From: DTU013 sp964512095
Lineage (GTDB): Bacteria; Bacillota; Clostridia; Acetivibrionales; DTU013
NCBI GenBank assembly: GCA_964512095.1
Contig: CAZEIH010000001.1
Coordinates: 124,001 to 188,000 of the forward strand
Direction of reading: 5' to 3'
DNA length: 64,000 bases
Both the position numbers and the translations under genes were made by a program. A model generated the notes under the pieces. It did no database searches. It was not told where the DNA came from and saw nothing but the letters and a program-made list of their open reading frames with translations. This document shows, piece by piece, positions 1-10,647 of this stretch (position 1 is its first letter; each line of letters begins with the position of its first letter).

Positions 1-157
1 CAGATGCAAAGGGCATATTGACTGACATACCAATTATAGCGATATCATCCACCTTATTCCGCTGGTCCTGGAGCTCCATAAGTAGCTGAATAGCTACCTG
101 TTTGTCAATTTTCCCTTTGCCTGTGTTATCTGCTATATACTTAAAAACCTTATCCAT
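1..157 (-). CDS. Polyketide synthase, N-terminal start (runs off the window)
   Basis: Only the first 52 codons are inside the window. The gene starts with an ATG at 157, 13 nt after the stop of the upstream PKS, behind a G-rich ribosome site. The first ~35 residues are a short charged helical segment of the docking type, followed by DIAIIGMSVNMPF, the usual opening of a ketosynthase domain. It is therefore the next protein of the assembly line, accepting the chain from the FAAL-KS-KR protein. The call as a PKS rests on the KS opening motif; nothing further of the protein can be seen. Confidence 0.8.
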   Translation of the reverse strand, partial: MDKVFKYIADNTGKGKIDKQVAIQLLMELQDQRNKVDDIAIIGMSVNMPFAS

Positions 158-170
158 CTGTACCCCCAAA

Positions 171-3100
171 CTACAGTTTTCTTATATACTCTAGAGCATC
201 ATTTACACTGTAGCTTTCTTGACACTCCTTACTAACCAATGTCTCATCTGCTGCTAAGGATTTTTCAATTATTATTGAAGAGCCTTTATCAGTACCATCC
301 AAAAATGATGCCAGCTTGTAAACCGATGAATATGCAAACAAATCAGTAATGGCAAGTCTTCCGGGATACTTCTCATCAAGGAGTAAATAAATACGCTTAA
401 TAAGAATAGAATCCGCTCCCAGTTCAAAAAAGCTGTCATGAATATGCACTTCATCAAAACCAAGAACTCTTTTACACATACCTGCTATATTCCGCTCAGT
501 TTCCGTGTAGTCTCCCTCTTTCCTACCAGCCAGCCTCACTTCAGCCATACTGCCAGTGTTTACATCTGGCCTTTTACCTGTCTTAACTGTCGCAAGCCTG
601 CTTTGAATTTTATCGGATAAGAGTAATGAGCTCTTCTCTGCCATCTCCCTCAAATAACAGGATTCCATGTTTATTTCTCCAATGACCGCCCGTTGTATTC
701 CGGAGCCTATAAGCCGTTCAAAAGCATCCAGGCCTGTCTGTGTAGAAAGGGGTTTAAAGAAACCTCCAGAATTGAATCCATGGCGGTAGGCCATTCCTGT
801 CTCGCTCCACTCCACCCAGTTGAAGGTAATTGTTCCTGATTTTTTCATACCTCTGCTAGCTACAAATGCATCAAGGTATGCATTTGCAGCTGCATAATCC
901 GACTGTCCAATATCTCCTGACAGGGTCAGTGCTGATGAGAACAGTGCAAAAAAGTCCATATCATATTTTTCAGTTGCCTTGTCAAGAGCCCATGTTCCCC
1001 AGACCTTTGGAAGCATTACCTGCTTTAGGGTATCAATGTCCTTGCTCATAATTAATCCGCTTCCTGCAACACCTGCAGCATGGATTACACCATTAATCCT
1101 TCCAAACCTTTCACCCAGGTCATCTATTGCAAGGGCAACCTCAGAGACTCTGGAAATATCCAGGGCAACTAGTACTACCGTTGAACCTGAACTCTCAATT
1201 TCTTTGAGAGATGAAATTTTACTACACAGAGATATGTCCGACCCATCCTGTAAAATTCTTTCCCAATCTGCCTTTTCAGGGAAGCTGGACCGATTGATCA
1301 GAGCGATATTAACCTTTTCCCTGGACGCCATTCTCTTGGCAATTTCAATTCCAATTCCACCCAGGCCACCGGTTATCACATATACCCCATCAGATCTCAG
1401 TACCATATTATTACCCATGGGGGGCTTGGCTTCCATTTCTCCCAGTACTTCCACATATCGGATGCCATTTCTGTATGCAACCATTAAATCCTTATTACTT
1501 ATAAATATTTCTTTAGCTATTTCCTCAATTCTTGTTTCATTATCGATATCCAAGCACTTGCATTTAATTCTTGAGCTTTCAATCCCTGTAACCTTGCTAA
1601 ATCCAAACATTGGAGCATTTTCCGGCTTTAGCTCTGTTTCCTTCCCTGTTACCTGATATACAGGATCAGAGATTAGTACTACATTGACCGTATTACTAAG
1701 CTTAATCCTAAGCAAAGCCTGAATCAGCTCAAAGAGAAAGAAAACCCCTCTGTCCTGAGACTCGCATATGCCCTTCTCATCCTCCGGCTGTGGCTGACCA
1801 TGTGAGAATAAGTAGACAACCGTCATAATCCCTTTATTCTCAATCATCTGAGCCAGTTCATCCCCTGAAGCTTCTCCCCTACACACCTTAATAATATCTG
1901 TATTAAGCTCCAAAAACCTTTCAGCTAGCTTTTCACCGTAGTCAGCTTCGTCCTTCATGATTAATATTGGCCCTATGTTCTCCATAATAGAGGGCTGCTC
2001 CGCCGGCAAAGGAGAAGACCTCCAGTTAACACTATAAAAAACATTATCCTGGGCTGTACGTTGTGGAATATTAAGCCAACACCTTTTCCTGTCAAAGGGA
2101 TAAACAGGTAGGCTTATTCTTGCATATTTCCGGTTTCCATAAATCCGCTCCCAATCTACAGCTCCACCCTGCACATAAAGACTGCATAATTCTTTTCCAA
2201 GCCTGCTATTTGCACAATTGGAAGCTATAAACCTCTCGGTTATATCTGCAGTCTGTCTATTAATCTCTGCTCTCCTTTCCTCCAGCTCCATCACTTGTCC
2301 AATATCCTGCACCCTGGACTGCATATCTGTTTCGCCAAAGAAAACATCCTCCATATTTACTTTATTGAGATTAGCCATGTTTAAAGCACTTATCTTTTTG
2401 CAAATATCCTTATAGCCATCGAATAGAATAGCAAGCCTTTTGACATGATGTCCTCTTCCTGTGTTAGCCGTAAAACAGATATTACCAAGCATATTACTGT
2501 CCATAACCTTACTGTTAAAAAACTCGTCATATTCGGACACCAGCTTTTCTAAGCTCTCAAGTTTTCCAGCTGATAATGTTAATATATAAGGCATATCTGT
2601 CTTTATTTCAGAACTGTAGCTGTCGGGTGCATCCTCCAGAACAAAATGACAATTGGTTCCACCAATACCAAAGGAGCTTACTCCACAGCGTATTGGTGTA
2701 TTGCTTCCCTTTATACATTTTGATTTTGTGTTTACATAAAATGCTGTTTGAGTAAAGTCAATCTTATCATTAGGCTCGTTAAACTCAATAGAAGGCGGAA
2801 TTTCTTTATTTTTTAGTGATAAGACCGCCTTTATCAGTCCAATCAGACCAGCACTTTCATACAGATGACCAAAATTCGATTTGACAGAACCTATAGCACA
2901 AAACTGTTTTTTTGATGTAAATTTTGACATTGCTTCCTGAAGACCTTCAACCTCAATGACATCGCCGATTTTTGTTCCTGTTCCATGGGCTTCTATCCAT
3001 GACAGAGTTTCAGGATTAATTCCCGCATTTCTCCATGCCTTCAAAATAACCTCACTCTGATATCTTGCACTGGGTACAGTAATCCCAACTGATGCACCAT

Positions 3101-5945
3101 CCTGGTTTACAGCGCTACCCTTTATCACTGCATATATATTGTCTCTATCTACCAGAGCCCGGTTCAAGGGCTTTATCATAACAGCTATAACGCCCTCTCC
3201 AGTACCTGACCCGTCTGCGTATTTGTCAAAAGTTCTGGTCATATTATCCGATGATTCTATACCAATTTTGTAGTAATCTTTATCACAGGGAATATAATTG
3301 ATTCTTGAACTACCCACTACAGCAGCATCACAGTCTCCGTTTTTAATTGCCTGGCAGGCCATATGCAAGGCTACAAGAGATGAAGAGCACGCCGTATCTA
3401 TAACCATACTAGGCCCTTTAACATCCAGAGTGTAGGAAACCCTGTTAGGGATAAGTGCAGAAATGTTTCCAATTGCACAAATGGGAAGTGATTCCGGATC
3501 TGTATCATGAATCATTTCTTTATATTTATAAAATTCAGAATCGCTAATCTGTCCTACAAATACGCCAATATTTTCTCCCTTAAGCTTATCTCCGCCATAT
3601 CCAGAGTCCTCTACTGCATGGATTACAGTTTCCAAAAACATTCTCTGGGCAGGATTCATAAGACCTGCTTCCCTGGGTGAAATCCTGAAGAAGGAGTAAT
3701 CAAATTCATCAATGTTTTTCAGGTATGCTCCCTCATAAAACTTAAGGTTTGTATTTTTCTCATCTTTGAACTCCAGGTATCGTTCAATATCAGCCTTTCT
3801 TGACATAGGAAACTCTGTAGCAAAGCAGATACCGTTGCGTATGCCCTCCCAGAATTCATCAAGCTCATCTACGATAGGCAATGCAGCATTAATACCAATA
3901 ATTGCAATGTCCTCATGAGATAACTCTGAAGTATAGCCGCAGGCTGCCACTTCTTGAGACACATCAATATTTTCAGTGTTATTGCTTAATCCTCTGATAT
4001 ACTCAGCCAATTTTCTGACTGTTGGATATGTAAACAAATCAGATATCTTTATTATTCCCGGGTAAATATCATCAAGCCTTGAGTGAACATTGGTCAGTAA
4101 TATGGAGTTGCCGCCAAACTCAATTAAATTGTCATCTAAGCCAATACTATCAGTTCCAATAACATTTCTGACTATATGTATTAGAGTTTCTTCAATCCTA
4201 TCCTTTGGAATATCCTGATGACCAGCTGATTTAGCAATATCCTTTTCCAATACAGCTATATCATTTAGAACCTTTTCAAATTCATTATTCCCATAATTGT
4301 CAGCAAGCTTATATCTTTCTATTTTACCGCTGGTAGTCTTTGGGATCTTTTTCAAAGGAATTATACTGTCTATTTCCAATCCCATAATCAAACGAATATG
4401 TCTTTTTAGTTGTATAGCCAGAGGAACAAATGCATCCAATGACTTTTTAAAATATACAAAAAGAATGACTATATCTCTGGCCTTTTCAGTGCTATAGCAG
4501 CTACATGCAGCAGTTTCTCCAGGCTTGGTGCCCTCTACCGCTTCGGCCACTCTTTCAATATCATGTGCATAGTAATTCTGACCATGTACAAATATTACAT
4601 CCTTTGCCCTGCCTGTGATAATTAGCCGTCCATCCCGGACAAATCCAAGATCTCCGGTATTCAACCAGCCCTCTGAAGATATAGTACCAGCGGTGGTATC
4701 AGTGTCATTATAATATCCCTTTGTAACATTAGTACCCTTGATCTGAACATATCCCACCATGTACTCTCCAAGGACATTATTATACTCATCACATATCCGA
4801 ATGTCACAAAAATCTATAGGGAATCCAAGGTCTACAAATGCCACTGATTGGTCATTCTTTGTATCTGAAACCCTTGCCCTGTCACCAACACTTAATGATT
4901 TTCTGTCAATATTGACACTAACGAACTTCTCGTTAACAGGCGGGAAGGTAACTGCAAGACTGGCTTCGGCCAGTCCGTATACTGGAAATATTACATTGCC
5001 TCTAAGCCCATACCTATCCATATAATTTAGAAACTTCTCACATACATCAGTCGAAATAGGCTCTGCTCCATTTAGGATTAGTCGAAGATTACTTAAATCC
5101 CAGGTGTACTCATCCTTATTTTCTATCATTTTAATAAGGTACTGATATCCAAAATTAGGAGAAACGGTTATTGTTATTTTATGCTCGCTAGCCTTTTCCA
5201 TCCATAGCCAAGGACGTCGAACAAACAAGCTTGTAGGCATGATGTAATGATTTATGGCAAATGACAGAGGTACAAGATGACATCCTATTAAACCCATATC
5301 ATGAGTTAGAGGCATCCAGCTTAGCGCTACATCCTCATGTTTCAATTCAATGTTTTTCATAATAGAGAATATATTGGTGGTCAAATTGCTGTGAGTTAAA
5401 ACCACACCCTTTGGTGAGCCTGTGGAGCCTGAGGAAAATTGAATAAATGCTATATCATCAGTACTGATTTTTGCTATCTGTCCCTTACTCTCAGAAGCTT
5501 CCAGCTCACTCAACATTATCACACCAGCTTTTATCTGTTGAAAACTACAGTTAATGTCGCAAATCACATCAAAGCTCTCAAGTGCATCTAATACATCTGG
5601 TGTTGTAACCATGTGAGGATTATTCAGCTTATCCCATACCTTGTATAGTTTTAACTTATGTTCATTATTTTTTCCTACTGTAATTGGAACAGGTATAATC
5701 CCTCCAAGAATACACGCCCAAAATAGAACAACAAAGGATTCTACATGATCAATCTGCAGAATCAATTCATCACCCCTGGCTACTCCTTTTGCCTGTAGAC
5801 CATAAAGGACGCGTAATGCTTTTCTATACAAATCTTCATATGAAATAAAGTGCTCCTCATTCTCACCAAAAATAGAGGTTATACCTTTTCCCGGTACACC
5901 TCGAGCACTTTCAAGAGCCTCAATCAGAGTTGAAAATTTAACTAT
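171..5945 (-). CDS. Starter polyketide synthase: FAAL-ACP-KS-KR-ACP, no AT domain
   Basis: This protein would activate an acyl chain as acyl-adenylate, load it on an acyl carrier, extend it once and reduce the beta-keto group. Numbering from the first TTG (5831), the domains are: fatty-acyl-AMP ligase (about 1-540, motif SSGSTGSPKGVV near 134); carrier protein with GGNS (~590); ketosynthase (~650-1085) with DTACSSS, EAHGTG and the NFGH histidine; a short linker where an acyltransferase would sit; ketoreductase (~1480-1720, GGLGGIG and the S...Y...N triad); and a second carrier with GADS (~1830). No acyltransferase is present, so malonyl units must come from a separate AT (trans-AT type). Translation upstream of 5831 stays open and reads as the missing FAAL N-terminus, but contains no ATG, GTG or TTG. 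A good ribosome site (AAAGGCGGG) is followed after 7 nt by ATA at 5945, which is my chosen boundary. The true start codon is uncertain. Confidence 0.88.
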   Translation of the reverse strand: MVKFSTLIEALESARGVPGKGITSIFGENEEHFISYEDLYRKALRVLYGLQAKGVARGDELILQIDHVESFVVLFWACILGGIIPVPITVGKNNEHKLKLYKVWDKLNNPHMVTTPDVLDALESFDVICDINCSFQQIKAGVIMLSELEASESKGQIAKISTDDIAFIQFSSGSTGSPKGVVLTHSNLTTNIFSIMKNIELKHEDVALSWMPLTHDMGLIGCHLVPLSFAINHYIMPTSLFVRRPWLWMEKASEHKITITVSPNFGYQYLIKMIENKDEYTWDLSNLRLILNGAEPISTDVCEKFLNYMDRYGLRGNVIFPVYGLAEASLAVTFPPVNEKFVSVNIDRKSLSVGDRARVSDTKNDQSVAFVDLGFPIDFCDIRICDEYNNVLGEYMVGYVQIKGTNVTKGYYNDTDTTAGTISSEGWLNTGDLGFVRDGRLIITGRAKDVIFVHGQNYYAHDIERVAEAVEGTKPGETAACSCYSTEKARDIVILFVYFKKSLDAFVPLAIQLKRHIRLIMGLEIDSIIPLKKIPKTTSGKIERYKLADNYGNNEFEKVLNDIAVLEKDIAKSAGHQDIPKDRIEETLIHIVRNVIGTDSIGLDDNLIEFGGNSILLTNVHSRLDDIYPGIIKISDLFTYPTVRKLAEYIRGLSNNTENIDVSQEVAACGYTSELSHEDIAIIGINAALPIVDELDEFWEGIRNGICFATEFPMSRKADIERYLEFKDEKNTNLKFYEGAYLKNIDEFDYSFFRISPREAGLMNPAQRMFLETVIHAVEDSGYGGDKLKGENIGVFVGQISDSEFYKYKEMIHDTDPESLPICAIGNISALIPNRVSYTLDVKGPSMVIDTACSSSLVALHMACQAIKNGDCDAAVVGSSRINYIPCDKDYYKIGIESSDNMTRTFDKYADGSGTGEGVIAVMIKPLNRALVDRDNIYAVIKGSAVNQDGASVGITVPSARYQSEVILKAWRNAGINPETLSWIEAHGTGTKIGDVIEVEGLQEAMSKFTSKKQFCAIGSVKSNFGHLYESAGLIGLIKAVLSLKNKEIPPSIEFNEPNDKIDFTQTAFYVNTKSKCIKGSNTPIRCGVSSFGIGGTNCHFVLEDAPDSYSSEIKTDMPYILTLSAGKLESLEKLVSEYDEFFNSKVMDSNMLGNICFTANTGRGHHVKRLAILFDGYKDICKKISALNMANLNKVNMEDVFFGETDMQSRVQDIGQVMELEERRAEINRQTADITERFIASNCANSRLGKELCSLYVQGGAVDWERIYGNRKYARISLPVYPFDRKRCWLNIPQRTAQDNVFYSVNWRSSPLPAEQPSIMENIGPILIMKDEADYGEKLAERFLELNTDIIKVCRGEASGDELAQMIENKGIMTVVYLFSHGQPQPEDEKGICESQDRGVFFLFELIQALLRIKLSNTVNVVLISDPVYQVTGKETELKPENAPMFGFSKVTGIESSRIKCKCLDIDNETRIEEIAKEIFISNKDLMVAYRNGIRYVEVLGEMEAKPPMGNNMVLRSDGVYVITGGLGGIGIEIAKRMASREKVNIALINRSSFPEKADWERILQDGSDISLCSKISSLKEIESSGSTVVLVALDISRVSEVALAIDDLGERFGRINGVIHAAGVAGSGLIMSKDIDTLKQVMLPKVWGTWALDKATEKYDMDFFALFSSALTLSGDIGQSDYAAANAYLDAFVASRGMKKSGTITFNWVEWSETGMAYRHGFNSGGFFKPLSTQTGLDAFERLIGSGIQRAVIGEINMESCYLREMAEKSSLLLSDKIQSRLATVKTGKRPDVNTGSMAEVRLAGRKEGDYTETERNIAGMCKRVLGFDEVHIHDSFFELGADSILIKRIYLLLDEKYPGRLAITDLFAYSSVYKLASFLDGTDKGSSIIIEKSLAADETLVSKECQESYSVNDALEYIRKL

Positions 5946-5974
5946 TTCTGATCCCGCCTTTATTAAAATTTTTG

Positions 5975-6862
5975 TTATCCTTTGATACCGGAAAGCTGAA
6001 GTCCTTCCACTAGATAATTTTCACCATATAGAAATATCAAAAGCATTGGTATCATGTAAAGGGCTGAGGATGCAAATGCAATACCCAGCTCATTCTTATT
6101 TATTGAAGAAAGCATTATGGATAATGGATAATCCTTCAATTCCCTGAGAAAAACCAAAGGCTGCTCAACAATATTCCAATTATCAATAAACAGCAAGATT
6201 ACTAATGAAGCAATACCTGTTTTAGTCATAGGGAGAATAATACTGAAAAATATGTTTAAGTGACCTCCCCCATCTACCTTCACTGCTTCCGAGTACTCAT
6301 CAGGGATGTACATCATGAACTGCCGCAATAAAAAAACTCCAAAGGTAGAGAAAACACCAGGTAATATTATTGATGATAAACGACCTATTAATCCAAGCTT
6401 ATCCGCTACGATATAGTTAGGCACAAGCGTCACCTGGAAGGGCATCAGCATGGTAACGATATAGATGAAAAACAACTGATCCCTAAATCTAAACTTGAAT
6501 TTGGAAAATCCATATGCCGCCATTGATGCAATTAATAGCTGTCCTAAAATTATTGGAACCACTATTTTTACAGAATTCCAAAAATAAAAAAGATAATTAT
6601 TGTTTTTTATCATAATGTCATAGTATTGCTCTATAACAACAATTTGAGGTATAAATTTAAATATACTGAAATCATCAGCCTTAATGTCGTCCCCCCCCAT
6701 ATATACATTGGAATTGACAGCTTTATAGGCATCAAATATCTCATCCTCCGACATAAAGGAATTAGTCATTGTAACTATTATTGGCAATAGAAAGGCCAGG
6801 GCAACGATACCTATAACAAATGTTAATGCTGCTTTTTTAACTTTTCGTTTTGCATTACGCAT
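5975..6862 (-). CDS. ABC sugar-type importer permease (MalG/AraQ family)
   Basis: A 295-aa inner-membrane permease with about six hydrophobic segments. The cytoplasmic EAA loop, which docks the ATPase, is visible as EAVKVDGGG...ILPM around residues 185-210. The ATG follows a strong AGGGGGGGAG site. It is the second permease after the gene ending at 6898 and lies 30 nt before the PKS, so it is cotranscribed with the polyketide genes. No cognate ATPase lies nearby; CUT1-type importers often share a MsmX-like ATPase encoded elsewhere. The substrate cannot be told from the sequence. Confidence 0.9.
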   Translation of the reverse strand: MRNAKRKVKKAALTFVIGIVALAFLLPIIVTMTNSFMSEDEIFDAYKAVNSNVYMGGDDIKADDFSIFKFIPQIVVIEQYYDIMIKNNNYLFYFWNSVKIVVPIILGQLLIASMAAYGFSKFKFRFRDQLFFIYIVTMLMPFQVTLVPNYIVADKLGLIGRLSSIILPGVFSTFGVFLLRQFMMYIPDEYSEAVKVDGGGHLNIFFSIILPMTKTGIASLVILLFIDNWNIVEQPLVFLRELKDYPLSIMLSSINKNELGIAFASSALYMIPMLLIFLYGENYLVEGLQLSGIKG

Positions 6863-6897
6863 TTGTACTCCCCCCCTCTAATCTCAACCTACATTTA

Positions 6898-7773
6898 CTA
6901 TATTATTGCTTTGCTGATTTTTCTCTCAGCCCTAAACAGTACAAATACTAGTATATAAATAACAAATCCCATTACAAACGCCGCCGACGTCAGCTTTTGA
7001 TAGTCTAAAGCCGCAAAGGTGTTATTCATATAATGCTGAAGCATATAGATACTATCATGGGGGTAATCCCCTGACGTTAGATATATCTCCCTGAAAACCT
7101 TGAATGAATTAATAATGGACATTATAAAAACAAAAAATGTCGTAGGTGTTAAATATACCAAAGTAATTTTTGTAAACTTTTTAAATGAACTGGCACCGTC
7201 TATATCCGCGGATTCATAGTACTGCCTGGGGATATTCTGCAATCCGGCAAGAAAAAGGACTAGATTATACCCGATATTTTTCCACAAATATATAACCAGA
7301 ACAACTACAACAGACCATTTGGTATTCATCCAATCAACTGCTTCTACTTCGAAAGCCGATAGTATGCTATTTGCCATTCCCTTCTCATGAAATAATATCT
7401 GCCAAAACATAACGACCGATGCCACCGGAACAACCAATGGCGAAACTAAAACGGTTCTGAGTACATTCCGAAAATGAATATCCTTATTGATTAGTAAAGC
7501 CAGCATCAGCGATATAAGCATAATAGAAGGTACACAGATGCCAGTGAAAAACAATGTGTTGGATGCCGCCTTTCTAAAGCTTTCGCTTTGAAACAATTGA
7601 ATGTAGTTTGCCACGCCAACAAAGTTTCTTGAGAAGGCATTGTCAATAAATGAATAGTATATGCCTAAAATGTACGGGAGCAGATAGAATACTAGAAAAC
7701 CCGCAACACTGGGACCTATAAATATAGCCAGCCAAATCCTATTCTGCCATTTTGAGCCAATGTTCAAAATCAC
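6898..7773 (-). CDS. ABC sugar-type importer permease (MalF/UgpA family)
   Basis: A 291-aa membrane permease, partner of the permease downstream. Hydrophobic segments span the length, and the EAA loop appears as ESADIDGASS...ITLVYL near residues 190-215. The start is GTG at 7773, close behind GAAGGG. It sits between the binding protein and the second permease with short gaps (about 20 and 35 nt), which is the standard CUT1 order. Confidence 0.9.
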   Translation of the reverse strand: MILNIGSKWQNRIWLAIFIGPSVAGFLVFYLLPYILGIYYSFIDNAFSRNFVGVANYIQLFQSESFRKAASNTLFFTGICVPSIMLISLMLALLINKDIHFRNVLRTVLVSPLVVPVASVVMFWQILFHEKGMANSILSAFEVEAVDWMNTKWSVVVVLVIYLWKNIGYNLVLFLAGLQNIPRQYYESADIDGASSFKKFTKITLVYLTPTTFFVFIMSIINSFKVFREIYLTSGDYPHDSIYMLQHYMNNTFAALDYQKLTSAAFVMGFVIYILVFVLFRAERKISKAII

Positions 7774-7793
7774 TCATCCCTTCTGCTTTATAC

Positions 7794-9170
7794 TTATTCA
7801 TCAAGATATAATTGTACCTTCCTTTGAATATTCCTTGCGATATCCTCCGCATCTTTCTCACTAAATAAAAAGCTTTTTGAAAATAAAGGTCCAATTTCTT
7901 TTATAACAATAGACTCTATGCGCATGTCACTGTACTGGTACGTATTTATATTATTAATATAGTTATCAATGAAATTTAGTTCATCCTCTGTAAACCTGAT
8001 AGCTATCCAGCCCGCCAACTCATCACGTACTCTCCAGTCAAGATTCAATGTTGACTCTTCCTGTCTCTCCATGGCTTCACGGTGTATTGGGAACCCGGAA
8101 GTACCGGCAAAATTCGCATATTTGAATTGAATATCTCTCGACAACAGAATCTTAACAAAATCCCATGCCAGCTCTTTATTTGGCGATGTGTTGATAATAC
8201 CAAGCATCAGGTTTGAATCAAAGGAATACTCATCATTTTCTCCTAAGGCAGGAAGTCTAAAAAACACCCGATCACCGCCGCCCAGTGAATATTTGAAGCC
8301 TAGTAAAGCTCTATAGCCTTCAAGGGGTCCTCCACTAAATGCAACCTCCTGTGAGTTCTTGTATGGAATCTCCTGAAATAGCTTAATTTGCGTATGTGTG
8401 AGATTATCATCGGAAATACTTTTTAGTGATCTTAAAAGCTCAATAAATTCTGGAGTGTCAAAATATGCCTTCTTATTTTCATAATCAATAAAGTTCCCTG
8501 TATTTATGAAAAGCTTTGCAACACCATCCATGGGCATTTGGGGAAGAGCATACCTGTCCATTGTTCCATCACCATTCAGGTCTTTAGTTACTTGTCTTGA
8601 AATATTAATAAAATCAGATGCCTTCCATGTATCATCATCTATTACAATACCCTCATCATCCAGGATTTCCTTGGAACCGATTACACCGGCTAATGAGAAT
8701 TTGAAGGGTATTGCATACAAGGTTCCATTATATCTACCGGCTTCCACAACATTTGTAATCAGTGAGTCATAATCGAAGCTTTCATCTGACTCTATCATTT
8801 CTCCTAAATCAGCAAAGATGCTTTTTCTATAGTATTTCATAGCAGGTAAGTATGTAATGGGGACTATGTCAGGACCCTTCCCTGCCATTAGCTCAGTGTT
8901 TATAACACTTACATATCTCTCGATATCATAACCCATTTTAGACATATCATTTATGTCCACTGTTGCATCAGGATGCATTTTTTCAAATACCTTAACAGCA
9001 TTATTTATTATACCTTCATCTGTTTTTGACAAATAAGCACAGGTGAAGGTAATCACATTTCTTCCTTGTTCGTCTACTCTTCTTGTGTTTAGTTCCCCCT
9101 CACCGCATGAAGTTAGTAATGTTACAAATACAAGTAATACACTAAAAATACACATTTTCTTATAAAGCAT
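7794..9170 (-). CDS. ABC extracellular solute-binding lipoprotein (family 1)
   Basis: A 458-aa substrate-binding protein. The N-terminus is a lipoprotein signal with lipobox LLTSC (Cys ~22), so it would be anchored outside the membrane. The body has the family-1 pattern, with aromatic and acidic residues and an LAWDFVKILLS segment typical of sugar-binding proteins. The ATG follows GGAGGAGGGG and overlaps the end of the upstream gene by 11 nt, so translation is probably coupled. It delivers substrate to the two permeases downstream. Why a sugar importer is embedded in a polyketide operon is not clear. Confidence 0.9.
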   Translation of the reverse strand: MLYKKMCIFSVLLVFVTLLTSCGEGELNTRRVDEQGRNVITFTCAYLSKTDEGIINNAVKVFEKMHPDATVDINDMSKMGYDIERYVSVINTELMAGKGPDIVPITYLPAMKYYRKSIFADLGEMIESDESFDYDSLITNVVEAGRYNGTLYAIPFKFSLAGVIGSKEILDDEGIVIDDDTWKASDFINISRQVTKDLNGDGTMDRYALPQMPMDGVAKLFINTGNFIDYENKKAYFDTPEFIELLRSLKSISDDNLTHTQIKLFQEIPYKNSQEVAFSGGPLEGYRALLGFKYSLGGGDRVFFRLPALGENDEYSFDSNLMLGIINTSPNKELAWDFVKILLSRDIQFKYANFAGTSGFPIHREAMERQEESTLNLDWRVRDELAGWIAIRFTEDELNFIDNYINNINTYQYSDMRIESIVIKEIGPLFSKSFLFSEKDAEDIARNIQRKVQLYLDE

Positions 9171-10647
9171 GATACCCCTCCTCCACTAACGCTGCTTTCT
9201 TTATTTGTGTCTTCAGAAGACGCTGACCTCTATAGGTCGGCGATGAATGAAGACGAATATATGTATAAACCACACTGGTAGATATATAGCCCCATATCAC
9301 ACAAATACTCTTAAGCTTTACTTGATATGGCAGTCCCATCATAGCTGACAAAAGAATTGCTAGAATTATTGATGCAACGAAAAAGCAACTACTGAGGACA
9401 GCTACCCTGGTAACTTGTGTATTTCCCTGAAAGAATTGATAGATACCTATATGAAACCCAGGGATTCCAATAATGATAGCAAGAAAGAAGAGTACATTTG
9501 TTAGCTTTTCTGATATTTCGTACTCAAGCTGAGTATGACTCTTAAGAACATTCAGCTCCTGATTATACTCATATATTTTGCTATCTATTAAATCCTCATA
9601 ATACTTAGTATCAATTAGATCATCATGTAAATACTCCTGTGGTATATACAAATCAAATCTCACAGCAAGAATGACCACCACTACTAGCAAAAGACCAACT
9701 AGAGTTTTTATTAATTGTATAGCCAACAGGCGCTTGTTTCCGGAAATGATATCGGATAAATAATTACTTGCTGTCATTGCTTTAATAGTCTTAAATGTGT
9801 TAACCAATGTTCTTTTTATATATGAAACTATGAGTAATACGGTTATAATCCCTATTATTAACAAAATAATCTCAGGCTTTTGCTTAAGCATTGTCATATT
9901 CTTATTAAAATCAGATATAACATAATTTGGTGCCCATTTTCCTATTGAATAAAGTGCATCACTAACCATATTTTCATTTTCACCTACTAGAATTTCTGTA
10001 TCAGTTTTTATAAAAATAGTATCAATCAGTATGCCTTTATCAATCTCCATTAATGTGTTAGCAGGAATGTATATGCTACTCAAGCCATCACTTGAGAGCC
10101 TTTCAATGATATTCTCATTGCTTCGGTCATCAAGAATCTTGTACTTTTCATACACGCCTACCACTTCAAAGTCTTTGTCGTAAAGTTTAACCTCCTGCCC
10201 CACAACGTCAGTGCTGTTAAATATCTCCAATGCCAAATTTGCATCTAAAACTACCACATATTTGAGCTCCTCTCCCTTATAGCTAAAGAGGCTTCCAGAT
10301 ACCATGTCAATATTAACAAAGTTCTTATAATAAGGATTTACACCATATACCTTTGTGTAATAATTTCGGTTGTCTTTTTCTATAGCTGCATTAGTTAATG
10401 CATAATACCCGATTTCCTCTGTCTCAAGCTCTTCCTCAAGATTTTCTATGTCCCGGGACGAAAAGAGAAGGGCAGGCGTTTTATTTTTAGCTGTAACACT
10501 AGCTTTGCTCATCCCATTGAACCCATTCATATTTAGAATCGCATTGCTTATATTGATATTGATTAATATCGCAGCTACAAGGACGGCTATCCCCAGGAAT
10601 ATGAGCAGTATCGGTAACTTTTTCATTCCAGGATTCCTCTCATTCAT
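9160..10647 (-). CDS. FtsX/MacB-like membrane protein without ATPase
   Basis: A 495-aa protein with one N-terminal membrane segment (residues ~9-30), a large extracytoplasmic domain (~30-250) resembling the MacB periplasmic core (segments such as VVGQEVKLYDKDFEVVGVYE), then at least four C-terminal hydrophobic segments. The ATG overlaps the stop of the HlyD-type gene (ATGA), so the two are translationally coupled and probably form one export complex. MacB-type permeases normally need a LolD-like ATPase, and none is in the row. The last ~30 codons include a 47-bp element repeated at 12032..12078, so the C-terminus may have been altered by it. The exact family assignment is moderate. Confidence 0.7.
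   Translation of the reverse strand: MNERNPGMKKLPILLIFLGIAVLVAAILININISNAILNMNGFNGMSKASVTAKNKTPALLFSSRDIENLEEELETEEIGYYALTNAAIEKDNRNYYTKVYGVNPYYKNFVNIDMVSGSLFSYKGEELKYVVVLDANLALEIFNSTDVVGQEVKLYDKDFEVVGVYEKYKILDDRSNENIIERLSSDGLSSIYIPANTLMEIDKGILIDTIFIKTDTEILVGENENMVSDALYSIGKWAPNYVISDFNKNMTMLKQKPEIILLIIGIITVLLIVSYIKRTLVNTFKTIKAMTASNYLSDIISGNKRLLAIQLIKTLVGLLLVVVVILAVRFDLYIPQEYLHDDLIDTKYYEDLIDSKIYEYNQELNVLKSHTQLEYEISEKLTNVLFFLAIIIGIPGFHIGIYQFFQGNTQVTRVAVLSSCFFVASIILAILLSAMMGLPYQVKLKSICVIWGYISTSVVYTYIRLHSSPTYRGQRLLKTQIKKAALVEEGYHAL
9209..9255. repeat. 47-bp hairpin-forming repeat, copy 1 (inside a coding region)
   Basis: The element matches 12032..12078 at 42 of 47 positions. It folds as an outer stem GTCTTCA/TGAAGAC and an inner stem CGCTGACCT/AGGTCGGCG with a CTAT loop. 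It lies within the 3' end of the FtsX/MacB-like gene and is translated there. Confidence 0.8.
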
